In this document: piece after piece, positions 8,451 through 15,903 of the stretch
Layout: each line of letters begins with the position of its first letter
How positions within the stretch are numbered: position 1 is the stretch's first letter
NCBI RefSeq assembly: GCF_900107635.1
Contig: NZ_FNRD01000009.1
Coordinates: 124,001 to 188,000, forward strand
Direction of reading: 5' to 3'
Origin: Flavobacterium gillisiae
GTDB lineage: Bacteria; Bacteroidota; Bacteroidia; Flavobacteriales; Flavobacteriaceae
Length of the DNA: 64,000 nucleotides
The notes under the pieces: model-generated
Told to the model about the DNA's origin: nothing
Databases searched by the model: none
What the model saw: the letters and a program-made list of their open reading frames with translations, nothing else
Program-made: the position numbers and the translations under genes

Positions 8451-8524
8451 TAAAAAAGGTGGAATTGCTTCCACCTTTTTTGCCCCAAATCTACCATAAA
8501 CTTAACCTACTAATTTTATGGTGA
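8451..8524 (-). ncRNA. Candidate small RNA, copy 2 of a tandem pair
   Basis: Same 74-bp element as 8130-8203, offset by 321 bp and in the same orientation, with the same 5' hairpin and terminator hairpin. Upstream it has a full promoter match (TTG, 20 nt, TAATTTTG at 8527-8557), which would start transcription at the first bases of the element. Weaker similarity to copy 1 continues about 65 bp further upstream, so the duplication includes the promoter region. It lies 85 bp after the purF stop on the same strand, so its terminator could also end purF transcripts. Confidence 0.7.
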
Positions 8525-8526
8525 GC

Positions 8527-8557
8527 CAAAATTAAATCAAATCAAGGATGTTGGCAA
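8527..8557 (-). promoter_or_regulatory. Promoter of sRNA copy 2
   Basis: Minus-strand TTG (8555-8557), 20-nt spacer, TAATTTTG (8527-8534). Both elements match the Bacteroidota consensus and are placed so that the start site falls at the edge of the repeated element. Confidence 0.6.
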
Positions 8558-8608
8558 AATTTTTAGACGAACAACCAATATAAACGTTTAAATGCACTTC
8601 TCGGAATA

Positions 8609-10507
8609 TTAATACGCTCTAGCGTCTTTTCCTTCGTAGAAATTCATAAAAGCTCTATTCACTACTCTATTACCTCCTGGTGTCGGATAATCTCCTGTAA
8701 AGTACCAATCACCTAAGTTTTTCGGACAAGCGATATGTAAATCCTCAACTGTTTGAAATATAATTTTTACTTCAGCATTAATCTCCGAAGAACTCAACAT
8801 TTCTGCAATTTTATCTGAAACCTCTTGCGGCTGGAAAGGTTCATAAATGGCCGTAACATAATTTACTACCTCATGGTCTTTATAATTTTCCTGCGCTTTA
8901 CATTTTAAATAAACTTCATCAACAATGTGATATAAGTTTCTCTCTTTAAGCAATTCTAAAGCTGCTTTAAAGGCTACTAAACCTTCTAGCTTAGCCATAT
9001 CGATACCATAACAATCTGGATACCTTATTTGCGGCGCAGATGAAACGACAACAATCCTTTTTGGATTCAAACGATCCATCATTTTGATGATGCTCATTTT
9101 TAATGTTGTCCCTCTTACGATACTATCATCAATAATTACTAAATTATCTGTTGGTTTAATAACTCCATAGGTTACGTCATAAACATGCGCTACTAAATCA
9201 TCCCTACTACTGTCTTCCGTAATAAATGTTCGCAATTTAGCATCTTTAATTGCTACTTTCTCTGTGCGAATCTTTACTGAAAGTAATTCTTCTAAAGAAT
9301 CTGCAGTTAATTTATCTGTATTTTCAAGAATATAATTTTTCTTTCTTTGATTTAAAAAATCTTGAGCTGCTTCTACTAAACCATAAAACGAAGTCTCGGC
9401 CGTATTAGGGATATATGAAAACACAGTGTTGTCAGTATCTTGATCTATCGCATTTAAAACTGCAGGCAAAATTAATCTACCTAGATTTTTTCTTTCTTGA
9501 TATATTTCAGCATCACTTCCTCTAGAAAAATAAATTCTTTCAAATGAACAGGCTTTCTTAACCGTAGGTGTCAGAATTTCCTGCATCGAAACATTTCCAT
9601 TTTTTTTGATAATTAATGCGTTTCCAGGTTCAATCTCTTGCACTTTTTCAAAAGGCACATTAAATACTGTTTGAATAACTGGCCTTTCAGAAGCGACAAC
9701 AACTACTTCATCATCTTGATAAAAATAAGCTGGGCGAATCCCTGCCGGATCCCTAAAAACAAAAGCATCACCATGACCAAGAAGTCCCGCCATAGCATAC
9801 CCTCCATCTAAGTTTTTTGAAGCCCTAGTCAATATTTTAGCGACATCTAGTTTTTCTGCAATAACTGGAGACGCCTCTCTTTTTGACAAGCCATTGTTTT
9901 TACACTCTTGGTACAAGTCTGTAACTTCATCATCCAGAAAATGACCTATTTTTTCCATTACAGTAACCGTATCCGCCATCTCTTTTGGATGTTGACCTAA
10001 TTCAACTAGACTTTGAAAAAGCTCCTTTACATTAGTCATGTTGAAATTTCCGGCTAATATCAGGTTTCTGTGCATCCAGTTGTTCTGACGCAAGAAAGGG
10101 TGAACACTCTCGATACTATTTTTTCCAAATGTTCCGTAACGAACATGTCCTAAAAACAATTCACCTATGTACGGAATATTTGCTTTTTGAAGCGCCACAT
10201 TATCCGCATATTCAGGATGCGCAGCCATTTCTTCGTTTACTCTGTCGTTTATTTGAGCAAAAACATCTTGTATTGGCTGAGCATGATTCGATCGCACTCG
10301 ACTAATATATCTTTCTCCTGGCTCAACATCAAGTTTGACACTGGCAAAACCAGCACCATCTTGTCCACGGTTGTGTTGTTTTTCCATTAGAAGATACATT
10401 TTCTGTATTCCGTAGAATGCAGTCCCGTACTTCTCTTTATAAAACTCAAGCGGTTTAAGTAGTCTAACTAAGGCTATCCCACATTCATGTTGTAAAGCAT
10501 CGCTCAT
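8609..10507 (-). CDS. purF: Amidophosphoribosyltransferase (PurF), long Bacteroidota form
   Basis: 632 residues. It catalyses the first committed step of purine synthesis, forming phosphoribosylamine from PRPP and glutamine. The Ntn-type glutaminase domain begins at Cys9 (HE|CGIALV), so an 8-residue propeptide would be removed. NRGQDGAG and GHVRYGTFG follow. The PRPP-binding loop VIIDDSIVRGTTL lies near residue 470. The protein is over 100 residues longer than the E. coli enzyme, with an extra C-terminal segment (FTGDYPTPGG). The canonical glutaminase motif around LAGNFNMTN is somewhat divergent. The same genome could hold another purF copy outside the window. The 634-bp downstream gap holds two sRNA candidates. 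Confidence 0.86.
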   Translation of the reverse strand: MSDALQHECGIALVRLLKPLEFYKEKYGTAFYGIQKMYLLMEKQHNRGQDGAGFASVKLDVEPGERYISRVRSNHAQPIQDVFAQINDRVNEEMAAHPEYADNVALQKANIPYIGELFLGHVRYGTFGKNSIESVHPFLRQNNWMHRNLILAGNFNMTNVKELFQSLVELGQHPKEMADTVTVMEKIGHFLDDEVTDLYQECKNNGLSKREASPVIAEKLDVAKILTRASKNLDGGYAMAGLLGHGDAFVFRDPAGIRPAYFYQDDEVVVVASERPVIQTVFNVPFEKVQEIEPGNALIIKKNGNVSMQEILTPTVKKACSFERIYFSRGSDAEIYQERKNLGRLILPAVLNAIDQDTDNTVFSYIPNTAETSFYGLVEAAQDFLNQRKKNYILENTDKLTADSLEELLSVKIRTEKVAIKDAKLRTFITEDSSRDDLVAHVYDVTYGVIKPTDNLVIIDDSIVRGTTLKMSIIKMMDRLNPKRIVVVSSAPQIRYPDCYGIDMAKLEGLVAFKAALELLKERNLYHIVDEVYLKCKAQENYKDHEVVNYVTAIYEPFQPQEVSDKIAEMLSSSEINAEVKIIFQTVEDLHIACPKNLGDWYFTGDYPTPGGNRVVNRAFMNFYEGKDARAY

Positions 10508-10576
10508 CGTATTGTAGTTTGTTGTGTTGTTATTTCCTAATATAAATTCTTACAAATAGTATGTAAAATTATGAAT

Positions 10577-10602
10577 CAAAAAAGCCCCGTTTCCGAGGCT
10601 TT
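10577..10602 (-). terminator. Intrinsic terminator of the PfkB-kinase gene
   Basis: A 9-bp stem around AAAGCC / GGCTTT with one G-U pair and a T6 run on the minus strand, directly after the kinase stop. Confidence 0.8.
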
Positions 10603-10608
10603 AAGACA

Positions 10609-11532
10609 TTATAATTCTATATCAAATTGTGTTAAAGATTTGAATTGTTTCAATCTTGACACTACTTCCTTCTTATCCAAGTCAATCATTCTTTCTGTTC
10701 CAAATTTTTCAACACAAAAAGAAGCTAAATTTGAGCCATAAATAATGGCATTTTTCATATTTTCGAATGACACGTTTTCGCTCTGTGTAATAAATCCTGC
10801 AAATCCACCTGCAAAAGTATCTCCCGCTCCTGTTGGATCAAAAACTTCCTCTAGCGGCAAAGCTGGCGCAAAGAAAACTTGAAGATCATGAAACAATAAT
10901 GCACCATGTTCTCCTTTTTTAATTACAACGTACTTAGGTCCCATAGACTGAATTTTGGCTGCAGCCTTAACAAGAGAGTATTCTCCTGAAAGTTGTCTAG
11001 CCTCCTCATCATTGATCGTAATTACGTCAACACGTTTCATTACATCAAGCAATTCAGGCAATGCACAATCCATCCAAAAATTCATAGTATCTAAAACTAC
11101 TAATTTTGGCTTGGTTTCCATTTGGTCTAAAACACTGCTTTGTACTAATGGATGCAAGTTTCCTAGCATTACAACATCAGCATTTTTATAGTTCTCTGGA
11201 ACTTTAGGCTGAAAATCAGCTAAAACATTCAATTGCGTATCTAAAGTGTCTCTTGAATTTAAATCGTTATGGTAACGACCGCTCCAAAAGAAGGTTTTTC
11301 CTCCTTTAACTACTTCAAGACCAGAAATATCAATATTTCTTTCCAATAGTAAATCCAAATATTCTTGCGGAAAATCATCTCCAACTACAGAAACTATAGC
11401 CGATTGCAAATTAAAAAAAGAAGCCGAAAGTCCTATATAAGTACCTGCTCCACCTAAAATTTTATCTGTCTTGCCAAAAGGAGTTTCAATTGCGTCGAAA
11501 GCAACGGTCCCAACAATCAATAATTTGTTCAT
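10609..11532 (-). CDS. PfkB family carbohydrate/nucleoside kinase
   Basis: 307 residues. It has a ribokinase fold and phosphorylates a sugar or nucleoside with ATP; the substrate is not determinable here. Visible features are the N-terminal substrate-side GGAGTYIGL and the C-terminal signature DPTGAGDTFAGGFAGF, with the catalytic Asp in GAGD and the anion hole. The length is normal for the family. It has its own promoter (TTG, 20 nt, TACCTTTG) and terminator, so it is expressed independently of rnhA and purN upstream on the same strand. In Bacteroidota such kinases are often annotated simply as sugar kinase. Confidence 0.88.
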   Translation of the reverse strand: MNKLLIVGTVAFDAIETPFGKTDKILGGAGTYIGLSASFFNLQSAIVSVVGDDFPQEYLDLLLERNIDISGLEVVKGGKTFFWSGRYHNDLNSRDTLDTQLNVLADFQPKVPENYKNADVVMLGNLHPLVQSSVLDQMETKPKLVVLDTMNFWMDCALPELLDVMKRVDVITINDEEARQLSGEYSLVKAAAKIQSMGPKYVVIKKGEHGALLFHDLQVFFAPALPLEEVFDPTGAGDTFAGGFAGFITQSENVSFENMKNAIIYGSNLASFCVEKFGTERMIDLDKKEVVSRLKQFKSLTQFDIEL

Positions 11533-11555
11533 TTTATGAGTTTCGAATTAAGGTG

Positions 11556-11586
11556 CAAAGGTAGTTTATAAGTTACAATATTGCAA
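11556..11586 (-). promoter_or_regulatory. Promoter of the PfkB-kinase gene
   Basis: Minus-strand TTG (11584-11586), 20-nt spacer and TACCTTTG (11556-11563), 23 bp before the ATG. A good match to the Bacteroidota housekeeping consensus. Confidence 0.65.
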
Positions 11587-11607
11587 AGGTTCAAACTCGC
11601 AAAATTT

Positions 11608-12093
11608 TCATAAAACTTTTCCTTCTTCCTTCTCATAAAAAGCATCTATTGACAATGGAGTACTTTGGGTAGCCATAACAGCGAGTTCATCACAACGTTC
11701 ATTCTGCGGATGATTATTATGACCTTTTATCCATTTAAAATCGACTTGCTGTTTTCTATAAATAACTAAAAGACGTTTCCATAAATCAGAATTTTTTCGA
11801 TCTATAAATTTCTTTTTCTCCCAACCAAAAACCCATTTCTTCAATACTGAATCAACCACATATTTCGAGTCAGAAACAACAAGCACCTTTGTATTGGGAT
11901 TCTTTAATTTTTCCAGACCTACAATTACCGCTAACAACTCCATCCTATTATTAGTAGTCAACCTAAACCCTTCAAAAAACTCTTTTCTATAAGTCTTACC
12001 TTCTTTCACACTCTCCATAACTACGCCGTAGCCTCCTTTTCCTGGATTTCCTTTGGCAGCTCCATCAGTATATATATGTACGTCGTAATTCAT
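11608..12093 (-). CDS. rnhA: Ribonuclease HI
   Basis: 161 residues. It cleaves the RNA strand of RNA-DNA hybrids, for example primers and R-loops, in the cytosol. All parts of the active site are visible: YTDGAAKGNPG (first Asp), NNRMELLAV (Glu), SDSKYVV (second Asp) and the WIKGHNNHPQNERCDELA block (His loop and last Asp). The length is typical for RNase HI without an N-terminal hybrid-binding domain. It lies on the same strand as purN, 39 bp downstream of it, so the two may be co-transcribed. The stretch of basic residues in the middle (WEKKKFIDRKNSDLW) corresponds to the substrate-handle region. Confidence 0.94.
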   Translation of the reverse strand: MNYDVHIYTDGAAKGNPGKGGYGVVMESVKEGKTYRKEFFEGFRLTTNNRMELLAVIVGLEKLKNPNTKVLVVSDSKYVVDSVLKKWVFGWEKKKFIDRKNSDLWKRLLVIYRKQQVDFKWIKGHNNHPQNERCDELAVMATQSTPLSIDAFYEKEEGKVL

Positions 12094-12132
12094 TTATTAT
12101 CTCTAAATTTATGCGAGGATGAAAAATATTTA

Positions 12133-12696
12133 TTATTTTTTTAAAAGATCTCTAATCACTTCTGGAAAATAGCGTTGCTCTAGATCGTGAATTTTTTCGG
12201 CAACTACATCTGCTGTATCCGTTCCCAAAACCACTACTTTTTTTTGAAATATCACCCCTCCTTCATCATAATTTTCATTTACATAATGAATGGTTATGCC
12301 CGTTTCCTTTTCTTTATTCTCAACAATTGCTTTATGCACATTCATTCCATACATTCCTTTTCCTCCGTATTTAGGTAGTAATGCTGGGTGTATATTTATA
12401 ATTTTATTGGGATAAGAAGCGATAATATTTTGAGGGAATTTCAATAAAAATCCAGCCAGAACAATCAAATCAGGTTCAATTATATTTAATTTTTGTAGTA
12501 CTTTACTTTCAATTAGTTCTTCTTTCGAAAAAACCTCTGTTGGTATTTCATTATTTTTTGCTCGTTCAATTACCTTGGCACTTGGATTGTTTGTAAAAAC
12601 CGCAACCACCGATCCAATTCCACTTAAAGCGAAATACTTTATAATATTTTCAGCATTAGTACCCGATCCAGAAGCAAAAACCACTATTTTTTTCAT
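12133..12696 (-). CDS. purN: Phosphoribosylglycinamide formyltransferase (GART)
   Basis: 187 residues. It transfers a formyl group from 10-formyl-THF to glycinamide ribonucleotide, the third step of purine synthesis. The N-terminal VFASGSGTNAENI is the phosphate-binding segment. NIHPALLPKYGGKGMYG contains the catalytic Asn-His pair. GITIHYVNENYDEGGVI includes the catalytic Asp. Length and start are normal. It is divergent from acpP, separated by 176 bp. purF is also in this window but not adjacent, so the purine genes are dispersed. Confidence 0.95.
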   Translation of the reverse strand: MKKIVVFASGSGTNAENIIKYFALSGIGSVVAVFTNNPSAKVIERAKNNEIPTEVFSKEELIESKVLQKLNIIEPDLIVLAGFLLKFPQNIIASYPNKIINIHPALLPKYGGKGMYGMNVHKAIVENKEKETGITIHYVNENYDEGGVIFQKKVVVLGTDTADVVAEKIHDLEQRYFPEVIRDLLKK

Positions 12697-12813
12697 AATC
12701 TACCCCATTTTAATTACGCAAAAAAAGGCATAAAAAATGAAAATAAATAGCATTGCGACCTCTTTGTTAAAATTTATTTTATAATTTAGTTGACACATTT
12801 ATCAACTTATTCG

Positions 12814-12842
12814 TTGTTTTAAAATAAAGTTTTTTATTTTTG
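12814..12842 (+). promoter_or_regulatory. Promoter of acpP
   Basis: TTG (12814-12816), 18-nt spacer and TATTTTTG (12835-12842), 30 bp before the acpP ATG. Both elements match the Bacteroidota consensus. Confidence 0.65.
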
Positions 12843-12872
12843 CCAACAAATTAAATTCTAAAATTAAAGATT

Positions 12873-13109
12873 ATGTCAGACATTGCATCAAGAGTAAAAG
12901 CGATTATCGTAGACAAATTAGGTGTTGACGAAAACGAAGTTGTAACAGAAGCAAGCTTCACTAATGATTTAGGGGCTGATTCATTAGACACTGTTGAGCT
13001 TATTATGGAATTCGAAAAAGAATTTGACATTCAAATTCCAGATGATCAAGCAGAAAACATTGCTACTGTTGGTCAAGCTATTTCTTATATCGAAGAAGCT
13101 AAAAAATAA
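12873..13109 (+). CDS. acpP: Acyl carrier protein
   Basis: 78 residues, acidic, four-helix carrier protein for fatty-acid synthesis. Ser37 in [10 protein letters not shown] is the site of 4'-phosphopantetheine attachment. The length and helix II/III sequence ([21 protein letters not shown]) are typical. It is followed by a terminator and, 180 bp later, by fabF, which uses acyl-AcpP as its substrate; this acpP-fabF-rnc order is conserved in many bacteria. It has its own strong promoter, in keeping with the high abundance expected of ACP. Confidence 0.97.
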   Translation: MSDIASRVKAIIVDKLGVDENEVVTEASFTNDLGADSLDTVELIMEFEKEFDIQIPDDQAENIATVGQAISYIEEAKK

Positions 13110-13116
13110 TAATTTA

Positions 13117-13158
13117 AACACCCGCTTACTTCAACGTTTGCGGGTGTTATTATTTTTT
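13117..13158 (+). terminator. Intrinsic terminator after acpP
   Basis: A 9-bp stem AACACCCGC / GCGGGTGTT followed by a T-rich tail, 8 bp after the acpP stop. It probably lets acpP be expressed above fabF. Confidence 0.85.
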
Positions 13159-13208
13159 TTAAAATTAAAATCAAGATTGATTTTCAATCAAAAAGATATT
13201 TATTGTAA

Positions 13209-13257
13209 TACCCATGGCTCTTTTGTAAGATAAATACAGTGAAGAAAGCATGGGTTT
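13209..13257 (+). other. Inverted repeat in the fabF leader
   Basis: Arms ACCCATG / CATGGGT are separated by about 33 nt, followed by TTTTATTTG, 33 bp before fabF. It could be a leader structure or attenuator; the evidence is only the inverted repeat. Confidence 0.35.
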
Positions 13258-13289
13258 TATTTGTTTAAAGATAACAAAATATACAAGTT

Positions 13290-14543
13290 ATGGTATTAAA
13301 GCGAGTTGTTGTGACGGGTTTAGGTGCTCTTACTCCTATTGGAAATAATATTCAAGAATATTGGAATGCTCTTATTAACGGTGTTAGTGGAGCTGCCCCA
13401 ATAACTTATTTTGATTCTGCTAAATTTAGAACTCATTTTGCATGTGAACTAAAGAACTTTAATGCTGAAGATTTTTTAGACAGAAAAGAAGCCAGAAAAA
13501 TGGACCGTTACGCACAATATGCAATGGTCGCTTCGGAAGAAGCCGTAACTGACGCTGGATTCGATTTCGAGAAACTAGACAAGGACAGAGCAGGAGTAAT
13601 TTGGGGATCAGGAATTGGTGGATTGGAAACTTTCCAAATAGAAATGTTGAACTTTGCTGCTGGTGACGGTACGCCAAAATTCAATCCTTTCTTTATTCCA
13701 AAAATGATTTCAGATATTGCTTGTGGTCATATTTCAATAAAATATGGTTTCAGAGGTCCTAATTTTGCTACTGTTTCCGCTTGTGCCTCCTCTACAAATG
13801 CAATTATTGACGCATTTAATTATATTAGATTAGGTCATGCAGATGTTATGGTAACTGGAGGTTCTGAAGCTGCAGTAACAATAGCAGGAATGGGCGGATT
13901 TAACGCCATGCATGCATTATCTACAAGAAATGACGATCCAACAACGGCTTCCAGACCAATGGATAAAGACAGAGATGGCTTTGTTTTAGGAGAAGGTGCC
14001 GGAGCATTAATTCTTGAAGAGTACGAGCACGCAATTGCTCGTGGCGCAACTATTTACTGCGAAATTGGTGGTGGAGGTATGTCAGCTGATGCTTATCATA
14101 TTACAGCGCCACATCCTGATGGTTTAGGCGCGAAAAATGTAATGTTAAATTGCCTTAGAGATGCAGGATTGAAACCAACAGATGTTGACGGAGTTAACAT
14201 GCACGGTACTTCTACTCCTCTGGGAGATCTAGCAGAGTCTAAAGCAATCACACATGTTTTTGGTGAACATGCTTACACAATGAATTTAAATTCGACAAAG
14301 TCAATGACAGGTCACCTTTTAGGTGCTGCCGGAGCTGTTGAAACTATATCCTCAATTCTTTCTATGAAATACGGAATAGTGCCTCCAACAATAAATCATT
14401 TTACTGATGATGAAAACATTGATTCAAAACTGAACTTCACTTTTAATGTTGCACAAAAAAGAGAAATGAATGTTGTCATGAGTAATACGTTTGGTTTTGG
14501 TGGACACAATGCTTGTGTGTTAGTTAAAAAATTAGATTTCTAA
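13290..14543 (+). CDS. fabF: Beta-ketoacyl-ACP synthase II
   Basis: 417 residues. It is the condensing enzyme that elongates acyl-ACP with malonyl-ACP. The thiolase-fold active site is visible: the nucleophile Cys in VSACASSTNA, the first His in MHGTSTPLGD, and Lys and the second His in NSTKSMTGHLLGAAG. FGFGGHNA near the C-terminus is also a family motif. The length is normal. It is 5 bp from rnc downstream, so the two are co-transcribed unless the hairpin inside rnc stops transcription. It follows acpP, its carrier. Confidence 0.97.
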   Translation: MVLKRVVVTGLGALTPIGNNIQEYWNALINGVSGAAPITYFDSAKFRTHFACELKNFNAEDFLDRKEARKMDRYAQYAMVASEEAVTDAGFDFEKLDKDRAGVIWGSGIGGLETFQIEMLNFAAGDGTPKFNPFFIPKMISDIACGHISIKYGFRGPNFATVSACASSTNAIIDAFNYIRLGHADVMVTGGSEAAVTIAGMGGFNAMHALSTRNDDPTTASRPMDKDRDGFVLGEGAGALILEEYEHAIARGATIYCEIGGGGMSADAYHITAPHPDGLGAKNVMLNCLRDAGLKPTDVDGVNMHGTSTPLGDLAESKAITHVFGEHAYTMNLNSTKSMTGHLLGAAGAVETISSILSMKYGIVPPTINHFTDDENIDSKLNFTFNVAQKREMNVVMSNTFGFGGHNACVLVKKLDF

Positions 14544-14548
14544 TTTAA

Positions 14549-15295
14549 ATGAGTATACTAAAAAAAATATTTACAAAATCCCGTTCTCTAAATTTAGAAG
14601 ACGGGATTTTTTTTGATTCTATCCAGGCTATTTTAGGTTTCGCCCCTAAAAACTTAGATCACTACAAGAAGGCATTTACACATCGTTCCACCAGTAAGCT
14701 TAATTCAGAAGGTCACCCCATTAATTACGAACGATTGGAATTCTTAGGAGACGCCATGTTAAGCTCTGTAATTGCGGCCCATCTATTTAACAAAGCACCA
14801 CATGGAGATGAAGGCTATCTAACAAAAATGCGTTCTAAAATTGTCAGCAGAGAGCATTTGAATGAATTAGGAAAAGATTTAAATCTAATTCGTTTTATCG
14901 AAAGTAAAGTGCCCGTACAACATTTTGGCGAAAATATCCACGGAAATATTTTTGAATCTTTAATAGGTGCCATTTACCTAGACAGAGGGTATATCTATTG
15001 TGAAAAATTTATACAGAAAAGAGTAATCATTCCTTATGTGGATATTTCACGATTAGAAGGAAAAGTAATCAGTTACAAAAGTCTAGTTATCGAATGGTGT
15101 CAAAAAGAGAAAAAAGTATTTCATTATGACATCTTTGAAGACAACGGAATAGACGGAACACGTTTCTTTGGGGTAAAATTAAGCATCGACGGAAAAGTAA
15201 TTGCAAAGGCAAGAGCAACCTCAAAAAAGAAAGCAGAAGAAAAAGCATCTCAACGCACCTATTTTGCATTACAAGAAAAAATGGACAAGAAATAA
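14549..15295 (+). CDS. rnc: Ribonuclease III
   Basis: 248 residues. It is the double-strand-specific endoribonuclease that processes rRNA precursors and structured RNAs. The catalytic domain signature ERLEFLGDAML and the second acidic cluster (HGNIFESLIGAIYLD) are present. A dsRNA-binding domain occupies about 175-244 and ends in KKKAEEKASQRTYFAL. An N-terminal extension before AFTHRS (KSRSLNLEDGIFFD) is encoded by a perfect terminator-like hairpin with T8 (14575-14614). Because RNase III cuts RNA hairpins, and autoregulation by leader cleavage is known in E. coli, this hairpin could be an attenuator or a self-cleavage site; that is inference. Start codon choice is supported by 5-bp spacing to fabF. 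Confidence 0.95.
   Translation: MSILKKIFTKSRSLNLEDGIFFDSIQAILGFAPKNLDHYKKAFTHRSTSKLNSEGHPINYERLEFLGDAMLSSVIAAHLFNKAPHGDEGYLTKMRSKIVSREHLNELGKDLNLIRFIESKVPVQHFGENIHGNIFESLIGAIYLDRGYIYCEKFIQKRVIIPYVDISRLEGKVISYKSLVIEWCQKEKKVFHYDIFEDNGIDGTRFFGVKLSIDGKVIAKARATSKKKAEEKASQRTYFALQEKMDKK
14575..14614 (+). terminator. Terminator-like hairpin inside the rnc coding start
   Basis: Stem AAATCCCGT / ACGGGATTT with an inner TCTAAA / TTTAGA extension, followed by eight T. It begins 26 nt after the rnc ATG, at the position where a fabF terminator would be expected. It encodes residues about 10-22 of RNase III. Confidence 0.7.
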
Positions 15296-15403
15296 TATGA
15301 TATTCATCAAAACTACATCGTTTTCGTTCATAAATTAACGAAATCATTACATTTTCTGCTCTTTAACTTCGTTAGAAATAGTATATTTACATCATTATTT
15401 TTA

Positions 15404-15898
15404 ATGAATATGGCAATTCATAAACTCGATCTTGGCGAATTTGACGAAATAGATTATTATTTAATTGCTATACATACTTCATTGGAAGATTATCGGTTAG
15501 CGTATTTCATCAATCAAAAACTTGCTATAAACTTAGCAAAAAGTAAAGAGGAAGTGCAAATCAATATAAAAGAAGGAGAAACTAATTTTGCCCGCTTTTA
15601 TCATTACGATTCTGAAAATGTAGTTTCTTGGAATTTAATTCAAAATAAAAACGAAGTACTCCAACAAAAAAAGGATGTTAGCCAAAATTTATTTTCAAAT
15701 ACGACACTGGAAATTTCTACAAAAGTGTACTTACTTCCAGAGTTTAAAAAAGCAGATTATTTTTTAAAAATCGAAAATACAGAAGACACCATGAACGTGT
15801 CTAAAATAAAAACAATATTAAATACCATTGATAGCATATCTGCAGTATACACCGTAGATACAAATCAAATAAAATCAAAAAACAATTTAATTTTTTAA
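15404..15898 (+). CDS. IPExxxVDY family protein
   Basis: 164 residues, soluble, function unknown. It belongs to a small Bacteroidota family named for a C-terminal motif. Here the motif reads LPEFKKADY (residues 111-119), with Ile changed to Leu and Val to Ala. The N-terminus (HKLDLGEFDEIDYYLIAIHT...YRLAYFINQKL) is the other conserved block. It lies between rnc and pyk, 5 bp before pyk, a position I recall as conserved in Flavobacteria. A second ATG two codons in is an alternative start. No enzymatic motif is visible. Confidence 0.8.
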   Translation: MNMAIHKLDLGEFDEIDYYLIAIHTSLEDYRLAYFINQKLAINLAKSKEEVQINIKEGETNFARFYHYDSENVVSWNLIQNKNEVLQQKKDVSQNLFSNTTLEISTKVYLLPEFKKADYFLKIENTEDTMNVSKIKTILNTIDSISAVYTVDTNQIKSKNNLIF

Positions 15899-15903
15899 TA
15901 CAA

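Noticed and set aside
8130..8524. Insertion-sequence ends or CRISPR repeats
   Set aside because: The two 74-bp copies are direct repeats with hairpins and promoters, no transposase or target duplication between them, and only two copies.
12994..13233. 79-residue ORF overlapping acpP in another frame
   Set aside because: Lys/Leu-rich shadow frame running through the acpP terminator.
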